From NCBI RefSeq assembly GCF_028769735.1, contig NC_088169.1, positions 44,979,229 through 45,043,228 of the forward strand: a stretch of DNA of 64,000 nucleotides. The letters run 5' to 3'. Positions 1 to 11,340 of the stretch are shown in pieces. This DNA is from Zonotrichia leucophrys gambelii. Its lineage: Eukaryota > Chordata > Aves > Passeriformes > Passerellidae. The notes beneath the pieces are model-generated. The model worked only from the letters and a program-made list of their open reading frames with translations. It made no database searches and was not told where the DNA came from. Both the position numbers and the translations under genes were made by a program. Position 1 is the first letter of the stretch. Each line of letters starts with the position of its first letter.

Positions 1-1774
1 ACAGCCCTAAAATACAAGCATAATCTGTGAAGAAGAAGTCCTTCAAGACAAAAATATCTTTTTCCAGGAAAAAAAGGGGGCAAAGCTTAGACCTGAAACA
101 CATATTCAAAAGGAGGTTGATTCTTAATTGTTGCTATAACTTTCCTAACTTTTCATAAGTCAGTTAAAACAAATAAGATAAAAATTAGAAATAAAAATAA
201 TACAGAAGGAGATGGAAGAATTAGGAATAATGAATATTTGGATCAAAACTGGATTTATGCACATCTTGTAATTTTATTGGACTACACATGATAAAAAAAG
301 CCGTAGTTATAATGGCATAGGCCTATCTTTGTCTGTGAATAATTTTTAAGGAATCAATGTTACACAAATACAGGAAAAACTTCAGGTTATGGGGGAGTAA
401 TGGAATGAAAATGAAAATTATGTTGATGATTATGGGAGGGTCTTCTTGTGACCTGCTTGTTTCTGTAGGTAGCTAAGCTGGGGAAATGTAGGGAGATGTG
501 GGTGTGTTTCTAAGGTTACAGTTAATCAACATTTTACTGCTTCAGTCGCAATGAGTTATGGTATTAATAACATTATGACTGGCTACGTGCTTTTTCAGCT
601 ACAGCCAAGTAATTGGTCTATATTCAGCATTTTCTGTAAGTTTTGATCAGTCTTGTGAGCTTGCTTTGCTGGGTGTTTTACTTCTTTTGTTATGCAAAAG
701 AAAACTCAATCACTGAAATAAAATCCGAAGTGTTTTATATAGTTCTGTTGCCATAACTATAAAAATTAAGTAAATATTCATATGAAAATAAATGTACAGT
801 GAACACAGTAAAGAGAGCATTTGAAAAAGGAAACAGGCAGGGAAGACAATTTTATTGTCTAGAAATTTGAGGTTCAGAATCAAATGTAATAAAGCTATAT
901 TTAATTCTTTCCATTGAGTTTCACATAATTTCATTATAGAATTAATAAACTTTTCTTTCATCTCTTACAAAAAAAACCCCAAAAACATCCCAAACCTGCA
1001 AAACCAATGCTTTGGTATGATTTCCCAAATAATCATTGATATATAAATCAAACCTGCAGGCAAAGTTTGTTGTTATATTTTTGTAATTCTGGTTAATATT
1101 CAGGCTAAAGTAGAGGGTTTGAGATCAATTTTAAGTATACAGACACTGTGAGAAATAGTTGTCTATTATGCTCCAACTTTTCAGATTTTTTATTTATTTC
1201 TCATATGAAATTGTTCAGTGGAATGACAATCTTCAGGATCTGCTTTTGCTTATTCATAAAATGCCAGCAAGGAAAGCAGACAAATATAAATGTTTAATGA
1301 AGTTTTAAGGCAATTTTCTTTCTAGAAGCTAAAATGTTGTCTGTAGTAGTTTCCTAGTCACTAAAGAGCCATAAGTAAAAACATTTTTGAAAATATTTAA
1401 AAGCTTGTTTGCTGAGGAATATGCTGAACTATTTAAACAGTTTTTCCTTCTACTTTAAAAGTAGCTTTAAAAGTAGGAAATATACCTCTGGCAGTTTGCT
1501 ATCTCTATGCAAATCAATAACAAAAGCTCATGAAAAATAAAGACCCATTAGACAGTGTATTGAAAGTTGGTATATTTTTGAGTAGCAACGATAATCTTGC
1601 AATGAAAAATCATCTCTAGCCTCAAAAGTAGAGTTCAAATAATAATTTAGAAATGTAGAAAGCAAGCATATTCAATATATTACTTCACAGAACTTTTTTA
1701 TATCAATATCTCAAAATTGTTTTCATGGCAAATAGTATAATTCAAGTTACAATAGAATGTTCTGGCCTTTCAAA
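1..1774. other. Intergenic, AT-rich, nothing recognised
   Basis: No gene, RNA or clear repeat is seen. The one 83-codon minus-strand frame at 710-961 has no domain character. Confidence 0.6.
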
Positions 1775-2575
1775 CTCCTAGCCAACTCTGAACTTGTGGG
1801 CAATCTACTGCTTCAGCTGGATCCTTCTGAGCCCATTGGCCCTGATGGCATTCAAAAAGAACACTCAACAAGAATTCAAAAATCATTGAACTTTCTCAAT
1901 GACTTTTTTGAACAGACTTAGGAGTCTGTAGAGGTCCCAGTCAATTGAAGTTTTCCCAATTTTCAAGAAAGGCGAGAAGCATGACCCTGGAAACTACAGG
2001 CCTGTCAGTCACATTTCAATGACTGATCAAACTATGGAGAAAATAACTCTGGGAGGTTCTGAAAAACACCTGAACAGTCATCAGTCACAGTCAGCATGGT
2101 TTCATGAGGAAAAAGTCCTGCTAGTCATATTTAATTTCTTTTCACAACAAGGGAACCCCAACTGATCAAGGGAAGCCAGTAATTTTTTTGATTTCAGTAA
2201 AGTTTTTGATACTGTCTCTCTCAGTATCCATCTGGAGAAAAGGCTCAGCAAACAACTGGAAAAACACTTCAAGAGATGCGTGAGCATCTGGCTGAAAAGG
2301 CAATGGGGTGATATCAGGCTGGTGACCTATCGCTAGAGGGGTTCTGCAGGGCTCCATCTCAGCCCCTGTGCTCCTCAACATATTCATAAATGACTTCAAC
2401 ATGCAAATCAAAGGTACACCAAGGAAGTTTGAGGATGATAGTAAATTGGAAAAAGCTGCTGACCCCCTTGAAGGCAGAGAGAACCTGCAGAGAGACCCCA
2501 AAAATCTGAGGGCTGGGCAATCACTAACCATATGAAGTTTAACAAAGACAAGTCAGTTCCCAGCCTTTACTGCTG
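1775..2575 (+). mobile_element. CR1 LINE fragment, ORF2 reverse transcriptase region, inactive
   Basis: Broken plus-strand reading frames keep recognisable CR1 RT motifs in order: DPGNYRPVS near 1983-2010, QHGF-RKKSC near 2093-2122, a D-FSK-FDTVS motif near 2190-2220 (first residue altered), the GSAGLHLSP stretch corresponding to GVPQGSVLGP near 2340-2365, NIFINDFN near 2378-2401, and the segment corresponding to SKFADDTKL near 2429-2450. Frame changes and stops between motifs show that it is a decayed fragment. Neither the 5' end nor the 3' tail of CR1 is visible. Confidence 0.8.
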
Positions 2576-3139
2576 CACATGCTTATTTCAGTCCAGGTGT
2601 AGAGTTTTGCCTTTGCTTTGATTGAATAGTGTCAGGATTTTGTCAGTGTTTTTCTATAACAACTGATGACCCTTTGAACAGAAGCCTTTATTTCCAGAGG
2701 TAGCCAATTTGTATTACCTGGTAATTTGCTGAGGATATAGCCTGCTCCATTATCTGGTCATACAATAAATTAGTATTGAGCTCAACAGATGCGACAAGTA
2801 ATAAGCCACAAGCTAGACATTGCAAGGCTAATCACAAATCTTTGGGCTCAGTGTCATTGTTACTTTTCCTCTCACAGTCTTCCTATGCAGGCTATACATC
2901 GCCAGTTTTTCTAGAAATATATCAGGTGTCAATAAATTTGCTAATGTCAAAGGAAACAACAACCATTTCCTTTCCCACCATGCATAAAACCAGTACATCA
3001 CTACAGAATGCAGTCACATATGATCCACATATTTATTCTATATTTGCATAAGTGTATGATATTGCCTTGGAATTCATTTAGGAGTACATACAGGTCAAGA
3101 AGATGTAGAACAGCCAGGAAGGGTTTAATAATGTCAAAT

Positions 3140-3480
3140 CATGTTTCAATAACTTCAGTTGTCTTCTAAGATGAATTTTCTATATGGATTGTTGAACAGT
3201 GGTAGATGCAATAGTATTTTGACTTTTGGAAAGTTTTTGACATAATAACATTCTGAGCTTAAAGGATTGAAATCAACAGCTTCATATCTGTTTATTATTG
3301 GGAATTAGTGGACTCCTTGGTGTTTGATAGTGAGGCACATGTTGTTCAATATCTTTATCAACAACCATGGTGATGAGACAAAATGTGACCTTTGACCTGG
3401 AAATACCATGATGAACTTAAGGACAGGACCAATGGAAAACTCCTAAGTTCCTTGAGGGAATAAAAGCCATTTTCTACATC
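3140..3480 (+). mobile_element. Older, highly degraded CR1-like fragment
   Basis: The plus strand contains TFGKFFDI near 3220 (compare DFSKAFDTV) and NIFINNHGDETKCDL near 3340-3385 (compare NIFINDLDDGTECTL) in the expected order. The spacing is shortened and there are frame disruptions. The match is weaker than at 1775-2575, so it is either an older copy or a different CR1 subfamily. Boundaries are approximate. Confidence 0.5.
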
Positions 3481-6400
3481 TTGAGTAGAAGAACACCAAA
3501 CAATAATGCATGACAAACAAGTAGCTGAATAGGACTTTGGAGCAACAACGAATTAATAAAAATTAATTCCTGAAAATGTTTTCAGTTGGAAAAAAAATAA
3601 AAGGGTTCTGTAAAACCATGCATCTGAATAAATTGCCTATTATTCCAAAAGCATCAGAAAGTTCTAGTAATAATAATACACAAAGACTGAACCTTTCAGC
3701 ATCATCAGAAATAGCAGGCCCTTTGGTGGTCTACACAAAAGTACTCATAATTTGCTTAGGTATATCTAACACTAATGTGCTTGGAATTGTCATAAGAGTG
3801 TGCGCAGATGTGCAGCAATAAATGTTCTATCCTGAAAAATATTGTGGTGCTCATTTGGCTGAGATGCCCCTCAGATAAGCAGCTGCTGAGGTGTTTCCAG
3901 ACTGTCAGCCCGGAATTTGGACGCCTAAATTCAATTTCAGTCCCCTATTAGGCAAATAAAACATACATAGGTTTAACTACATTTCCTCCAGGGAATATAG
4001 GCCATTAATGTTTCCACTAAAAATTAAGGGAAAGCAGCAAAATTGAAAGTGATAAATATATTCACACCATATGTTTTAGCAATCTAATTTTACATGCCTG
4101 TGTCAGAAGCCTAAACTCTGTTCAGTTGCTTGAAAACACTCTCTGGAGGAGTCTTTATGTAGGCTGTTTCTCATGATTATATGTGCTCTAAATTCAGTAC
4201 TTATATGCAGAATCCTTTCTTGCTAGATACAGGAGATAAATGGCACAGACAGGAATAGATCAAAGTTTTCAGGCAGACTCTTTCTAGTTCCCTACTCACT
4301 GGGCTCTATTGTCACTTGAGGTTTTTTTCATCTACCTCAAGACCATGTTTTTTTTCCCTGGCATTTGTGTAAGAACAATAGGACCTTTGTTGTACAAAAC
4401 AGTTCTGTAAATGTTGGCAGCTACTTACTGAAAAGGAAACAGAATCTGCATTTCTTGCATTTCATATCCTCCTTCTCACCCATCCTGGTCCAATGAAGTG
4501 TTCAGCAGTGAATATGGTCTTGCAAGGACAGGGACAGGGATAGCAACAGGAGCAGGGGCAGAACAGATGTCTCCCAGCATTTGGAGATTAGAGCAGGTTC
4601 CTCCCACTTCCCAATTCACCCTCAAAGGACTCTCTTCCTCCCGGCAGGAGCTGTTGCTTTCTTGGAGCAATGGCCTAAAAAACCCCAGGGCTGAAAGGAC
4701 ACGACAACGCCTGTTGGGGCTGCAATGCCAAGGAAAGACCCACCCACCATGGGTACCCTGCTCCTCCCAGGAGCCTTGGGAGTCAGAGTGACACAGTTTA
4801 AGTGCAAAACCAAGGAGAGGAGATAGGTACTAGGCAATTTTCTTCTAAAATAAGTCAGTTTTATTAATAATGAGGTTTTTCTGCCCTAAATAGACTATTC
4901 TGACTTGCAGAAATTCTCAACTCCATAAACGCAGTGCAGCCCTTTTAGTCAAAATAAAAAGGATTTTGAGTGCCATGATAACTCCTGTTGTGGGTGGGAT
5001 TCCAGTGTCCACAATCTGAGCCATGGACTCAGGTCAAGGATGCTAAATTTACGTGCCTGTCTACCGGCTGGGAGTCTAAGCTCCCATTAGGGGCAAAGCA
5101 GTTAAGGGAAAAAAGTAAATTTCCTAAACAAGGAGAGTCCAAGATATTTGAGACACCTATATGCACTTGGCAGATGACTACCCGTGTCTTTCTGAAATGG
5201 CAATTAAATTCACGTGAGATGTCGCAAGGATGTTAAAAGGCATAAGATGGCAAGGAAAAACTCTGCCCTCCCTAAGGAAAAATCTTACTGTGATCCATAG
5301 AATCAGGGGAATTTGGAGAGCAATCTGCTCACATTAAATGATACACCTATATGGCTGATTCCCATTCCCCATGTACAGTAACACATTATGCTAACTATAC
5401 ATGTACATTTCCTAAGATTTTGCTAGGGTTGAAGTAGATTTTTAAATTAAAATGTGGGGTTTTTTTAATTTATACTTCATGACAGTTGGTAATGGAGAAA
5501 ATATTGTCTAACCTTTGCAAGCAAATGTGGTAAACTTTAAAAGTAAAAAAAAAAAAGGAAATTAATTGGTGTTGGAAAAAAACCTGATGTTAAAAGCCAG
5601 CACATAACAGCATATGAGGAAACCTAAACAAGATGAAAAAAAAATATATATAATTAATTATGTGGGACCTAAGAACTATATATTATAAAACAGAGTGAAA
5701 GGTCTCTATATACATAGCACAAGTCTGTCTGGCCAAAGACTGTAAGGTCCACAACAGAGCTAATAAATTCTTTGCATCTTTGTAGATTCAAAGTCTTAAG
5801 TTATGTTTCTCTTCATCCATTTTCATAAACAGGATTACAAACCTACAGCACCTTTCTGAAAATCACCCAATGGTTAGAAGGCTTTATGTGTCCTCTCCAT
5901 GGAATTCTGGTGGCCATTAAGGCCAGTCTTGCATTGCAGCGTCTTGTAGTTGTGGTTGCTAAATCAACCGACGTCTACTGAATTGCATATTTCCATGAAG
6001 CTGTAGGAATATGGGTGGATTCAAGACCAGTGAATCTAATTTGACTGAAATCAGTTGAAACATTAAGACCTTTTATTAGTTTGGTGTCATCAGTTTTCCT
6101 CTTTTTGCTGCCAAATGCCTGCACACACCTTTTAAAAATGTTGAGAAGGAAGTCTAAGTAAAAATTGTTAAAAAAGTAAAATCAGTGTTGTCTTCCATGT
6201 GGTCAAGGACTTGAAGACATGAAAAGTTAAAAAAATATTTCTTAATAATTTTGAGTTTGTTTTTTGTTTCAAGATTCTTTCTTGGTTAGAACCAAAACTA
6301 GACAGATGAAATTGCCCTTGACCTTATCCTTAACAACTATTAATAATTACTAATTTCAAAACTAAATCCTAAAACTAAATAAATATACCTCAAATATTGT

Positions 6401-7998
6401 ACACTGGAGAGCATGCTTTAAAGATATTCAGAAATGTGAGATGCCTAACTGAAAAAATAAATGAATAGACAATTTTCTCAACTGCTTTTATTACTTTATT
6501 TTTTCCAGAATTTCTCTTCTCTAGAACTGGCAGGATTTAATCTTTGTGAAAGTAGCTGCGTCTGCATCCAACTGCACTGCAAAAGTCTTGCATGCTCACA
6601 TTGATAATAGTATCAGTGCAATTCTTATGACATTATGCCAGCAACCAGAAATATGGGGATAAAATTAATTCTATATAAAAAGAATAAAAGGAGAGGCTGT
6701 GTTTGTTCCATTTGAGGGTTTGTTCATCAGGTTCTTTCACACTAATTACAATCACGCTTTTTAGTTCAAAAATATTTTTCTATGGAAGTGCTGATTGTTG
6801 TTATCTGTAAAGATAAATGGACAAGCAGAAATAGAACTACTACAGATAGAGATGAAAAAAGCTTTTTTTATTGCCTTACATGAAATGATAAGTATATTGA
6901 TGAGGTTCCGTATTAGCAAATTTTGAAAAATGAAATATTCTACTGAGCTTTGGCACTGTATAGGTAGCTGTATTTAGAAATTAGAAATAGATTCAGTTAT
7001 CTAAATCCAGTCTAATTTATTTAGCTCTGTTATTTCAGCTATGCTTATTCACTACACCAGAGGAACATCTAAAACTGTACTGGCCTTCATGGCCACTCAA
7101 CAATTTTGGACTACAGGGGAGTTTTGCAGGATTGAGACAAAACAATGAAAGAGAGAAGAAAGCAGGGTGGCTACTCTACCTTTCTGTTTGAGTGCAGTAT
7201 CAGTGAGGCATTGAGGACACTAGCTTGTCATCATGCAAAAGAGATCTGTTAAATTTTATATCAGGAAATACTCCCTTGCCTACAGGGGTCTACATGCCTC
7301 AGCACATCCAGCCTGTCTCCCACCAGGCTCTTGGGATTTGATGGGTTTCCTGTGGGTCCTGTAAAATACCTGCTAGTGCCATACAAATGCTTCAGATATC
7401 ATAGGGTCAGAAAAAACTGTAAGTGATTTAGTCAGCTTATGGTGGCAAGAAAGATTAAGCAATATTAAATTACTAAGTTTACGCTTTTGATTCTGTCTGC
7501 TCCTAAGACAACAATGAGATTCATTTGCCTGAGCAGCAGGACCTGGAGTTTTCCTGGGCTATCCCACCTGTCTTCCAACAGTGTCTCCAAAAAACCACAA
7601 GTTTGCTGTCATTCTGAACCATATCTGCCAGACTGTCCAGATGTTTGGATATCGTAAGACATAGCAGATGGCACTAAATGTCTGCATGTAGCAAACAAAT
7701 TGAATCTCTGTTCAGTTAAATCAGTGGATGAGGCCTCAATGTCATCTGAGACATCCCCATTACCTTCAAGTGACTGTAAATCACACACAGGACTGGGAAG
7801 AAACCCACATCTTTTTCAGATCAACATCTGAATATCAGCCAGGAATATCCTAAGGGCTCCTGGAAGGCATCAAATACCTGTGTTTAGATGACTGAATTAG
7901 TAATTGAGTGTAGGGAGCTAGTCAGCCAAATGAGATACATTTTATCATCTGCAAGTTCTGTAGACTTCACTGACTGTGTTGAATAGAAACTCTGTATA
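3481..7998. other. Intergenic; one unidentified higher-GC patch
   Basis: Mostly AT-rich. About 4480-4840 is richer in G+C with short overlapping ORFs on both strands and a TTTATTAATAATGAGG end. It could be an unrecognised LTR or other repeat, but no known motif was found. Nothing else is recognised. Confidence 0.5.
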
Positions 7999-8925
7999 GT
8001 TGTGCATACATAGTGCATTGGCAAGGTTAGGTAGGGGTGGCTGCAGGGATGGTCTCTATAAAGGCAAAGAGTGCCTGAACCCAGCTAAATTCAGCTTGCT
8101 GCAGCAGAGCAACACACCTGAGCCCATCAGCCAAGCTGATTGCCTTGAGGGGAATTTATTGTCGGGAAAGGCAAAACACTGTGGAGGCATTGAGGAATGA
8201 AACTTGGAAAAAAGTGTGAGAGGCAACCCAGTGAGCACCAAAGTCAGAGAGGGAGAGGAAGGTGGCGCTCCAGATTCCAGAACATTCTCTTCAGATCATG
8301 GAGATGTCCACATCAGAGCAGCTATTTATACTGCAGCTTGTAGAAATTGTAGACTGTAGCAGGTAGACATTTCGTGAAGGACCTGCCACCTTTTGAGAGC
8401 TCATTGTCCTCAGAGCCACAGACAGCAGCCTGTGGAGATGAGCAAATATTTCACTGCAGCCAGTGCAGACTACCACATCAGAGTGGATATCTAGACTGTG
8501 GCCCATGGAGGACACATGCTGAAACAAATTAATTCTGAAGGGATGTAGGTAGGACATGTAGGTGACACACAACGGAGTCAGAAAAATGTGGGGAGCAGGA
8601 AGGAGCTGCAGAGAGGAACATTTAGGTGCTGACAGTAACCACCTGTTTCCCACCCTGCCAGTCACACTTGTGGCAAGGATGCAGGGAGTAAAGGACTGAA
8701 GTTGAGAAAAATGAATGGCTTGTGGAGGAAGGTGTTTTAGTTTCTGTCTTTGTTCCTCAACTTCCACATGTATTTTATTTGGCAGCACATTAATTTTCCC
8801 CAATTTGAGTCTATTTTGCCTGCGACAATAATTTGTAAGTGATCTCCCTGTCTGTGTCTCAAGCAATCATTTTTTTCCTCTTGCTTCTTCTCTTGTCATG
8901 TTGAAGATAGGGAATGAGAGAGAGC
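7999..8925 (+). mobile_element. Avian endogenous retrovirus LTR (solo, plus orientation)
   Basis: The segment resembles a common avian LTR: repeated units like 'gcagc-tgtgga' and 'catggagga', then a downstream block TTTTCCCCAATTTGAGTC, TTTTGCCTGCGACAATAATT and GTGATCTCCCTGTCTGTGTC. The latter parallels the block at 22770-22840 in a second copy. No gag, pol or env coding sequence flanks it, so it is probably a solo LTR. The minus-strand open frame of 191 codons inside it (8866-8291) has no retroviral protein character. The retroviral class is not resolved. Confidence 0.6.
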
Positions 8926-8936
8926 AGATGGGTGGG

Positions 8937-9811
8937 TGTGGTGGTTTAATCCCAGCTGGCAGCTAAACACCATTCAACTTCTCACTCACACCCCTACAAT
9001 CTCCTTGTGCTCCTCCACCTCCCCTGGTAGGGAGGAGAATTGGTGAACCTCATGGGTTCACATAAGAACATCATCATCATCACCTCATATTCTTTTTACT
9101 ATACATTGTAACAAACACTATACACATAACATTAATGGATGAAGAATTAACATATAATATATAAATATATTGTATCAAAATATATAAATATTGTATCAAC
9201 ATATAATATATAAATATATTGTATCAAAATACATACTATTTAAATTTTTGTTTAATAACCATTAATATATTAAAATATTTATACTTATAATAGTTATATT
9301 TCAATTTCATACATATAATTATTAATAACAAATACTATTATAATAAATTAATTTATGATTATGATGAGGAGGAGGAGGAGAGAAAGTAACAAAACCCTAG
9401 AGAAATAAGTAATGCACAGTCTAATTCTCACCACCTCCTAATCAATGTCCAGCCTGCCCCTGAGCAGTGATTAGCCCTGCCTGGCCAACTCCCTCCAGTT
9501 TATAAACTGGGCATTTTTATAGTTCTATAGACACCATATCCATCTATATATAGATTTTTTACAGTAAGGCACACCCTTTTGGCCAGTTTGGGTCAGCTGT
9601 CCTGGCTGTGCTCCCTCATGTGCATTAGTGCACCTCAATACTGGCAGAGCATAGAACACTGAAAAATCTTTGACTGAGGGTTACCACTACTTAGCAACCC
9701 CCAAAACATCAGGGTGTCATCAAGATTGTTCTCATACTAAATCCAAAAAGCACAGTGCTTTACCAGCTACTAAGAAGAGAATTAACTATGCCCCAGATGA
9801 AAACAGGAAAG
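8937..9811 (-). mobile_element. Second avian ERV LTR, minus orientation, with internal AT-rich expansion
   Basis: Read on the plus strand it begins TGTGGTGGTTTAATCCCAGC and GGCAGCTAAACACC, and near its other end has TTGGCCAGTTTGGGTCAGCT, GTCCTGGCTGTG, then AGCTACTAAGAAGAGAATTA and ACTATGCCCCAGATGAAAAC. These are hallmarks of a widespread bird LTR written in reverse, so the element points to the minus strand. It is about 875 bp, longer than the roughly 500-600 bp I recall for the family. The excess is an AT-rich insert at about 9070-9360. No internal coding region is attached. Confidence 0.7.
9070..9375. repeat. AT-rich tandem/low-complexity block inside the LTR
   Basis: A CATCATCATCAT stretch leads into about 270 bp of almost pure A/T. 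A 33-nt stretch beginning AACATATAATATATAAATAT occurs at 9149 and again at 9198, giving a period of 49. The block ends in a GAGGAGGAGGAGGAG run near 9365-9380. Confidence 0.8.
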
Positions 9812-10550
9812 TAGGGGTCTGACAGCCAGCTGAGATCAGCATTCTAATCTTGAAAATTTTTTATCCAACTATCTTGGGTATTAGAGTATCTCAGTTTCCA
9901 AGAGAATGGATATTACACTTTGAAGATGTCAAATAATATCTTTAGTAATTAAATACCTGTTTTGCTACACATCATGAAGTGATTAGAATCTCCAAATAAG
10001 TCTTGCTGTATAAAATGCTGCTAAAGAATTCTAGTTAGATCAAAAGATTAAATGCAAATGTGAATACCATGATTGCATGATCAGAAGAAATTAATTTTAA
10101 ACTCTGCAAGAAAATAAAAAAAGGTAAATTCTTGTTTTCATTCCACTTAGAAGAGAAAGAAGGTACTGGAGATATAAACCTCTTTTTATCATGGGATATA
10201 GTGCAGAAGTAAGCATGCCATAATATACTACTGTAATATACCTGGCCTGCCACAAAAGGGAAATGTTATTTTAGGACACTCTCTCTGCTTCTGACTTTCA
10301 GAGCAGGTTCAAAAAGCAAAATTTCTATCTGTTTATAAAGTTTCAGGAGGACTTTGATGAACTTCCCTCTTAAAGTTAAATTTTGGTCTATCATTACATA
10401 AAACCAGAATACTAATTGGCTGTTTTTTCAGTTTGTCTCCCATCTTTTGCCAATACCAGCTGTATAAAAATCCCAGATTAGACAATTACTAAGTCATTTA
10501 CTCATAGGGACATTTCCTTTTTAACCCAACAAACTAGAAAGTGATTTATG

Positions 10551-10611
<61 letters not shown>

Positions 10612-10899
10612 ATTTCAGTTATACATGTGAAAAGCAGCTGTGATTTCTGTTGCATAAGCTTATTTTTTAGTTACTTGGAGATGTGAAGAGTTGAAAAGTA
10701 CAATTTATGTCTCACATTGTTTGAAAAAAATCTATATACATTTGTGAAGAGTGGATATGCATCCTGGAAAAGAAATAATCCAGTCAGACTTTGTCGGACT
10801 AGGATGTTGAATTGTTGTTTTTCACCAGATGAATATCAGCCTACAGTGAGCTTCCTGTAGCAAAATTGTCAGATATGTCATTTTCCTATTAAAATGATA
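9812..10899. other. Intergenic with one microsatellite
   Basis: AT-rich DNA containing the CTAT array at 10551-10611. No gene signal. Confidence 0.6.
10551..10611. repeat. (CTAT)n microsatellite
   Basis: About 15 uninterrupted CTAT units. Likely polymorphic in length. Confidence 0.97.
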
Positions 10900-11340
10900 A
10901 ATACTAAGCAATGGAACAGTATACAGCATTGATTAAGGCATTATTTGAGTACTGTATGCCCATATTTTAAGAAAGATGTAAAAGATTAACCAGGGTTGAG
11001 AGGGCCTAAAAATAGGAGCATTATCTATTTATTAAAATGAAGATTGAAAAAATATATAATGTACACTATAAATAGAATATATAGAATAGATACAGGACCT
11101 ATTTATAATAAATAGGATAGACATTTGTACAAGGAGGTTCATGTTGAAGGTGGAAGGATCTTTTTTAATTAGCAGGGAAAGCATTATAAAATCTAATAGC
11201 CTCCAGCTGAAATAAGCAGAACTTTTACTAGAAATAAAACGTAAACCTTTAATAGCAAAAGAAATTATTGCATGGAAATTTTTGCACAATTTACAGTCTT
11301 TAAAATAATAATGGAAATCTTTTTGATATGATTTAGTTTA
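10900..11340 (+). mobile_element. Possible old CR1/L3-type LINE fragment
   Basis: Around 10940-11010 the plus strand reads as a degraded form of the CR1 C-terminal segment 'YGSVVWSP..KKDI.KLEKVQRRATKMI': YLSTVCPYFKKDVKD, then a stop, then PGLRGPKNRSI. The remainder to 11340 is AT-rich and only loosely compatible with a CR1 3' region. Confidence 0.4.

Noticed and set aside
2166..2531. 121-codon minus-strand ORF
   Set aside because: It is the antisense shadow of a CR1 reverse transcriptase fragment.
8291..8866. 191-codon minus-strand ORF
   Set aside because: It lies antisense in an LTR, with no known domain and no family match I recognise.
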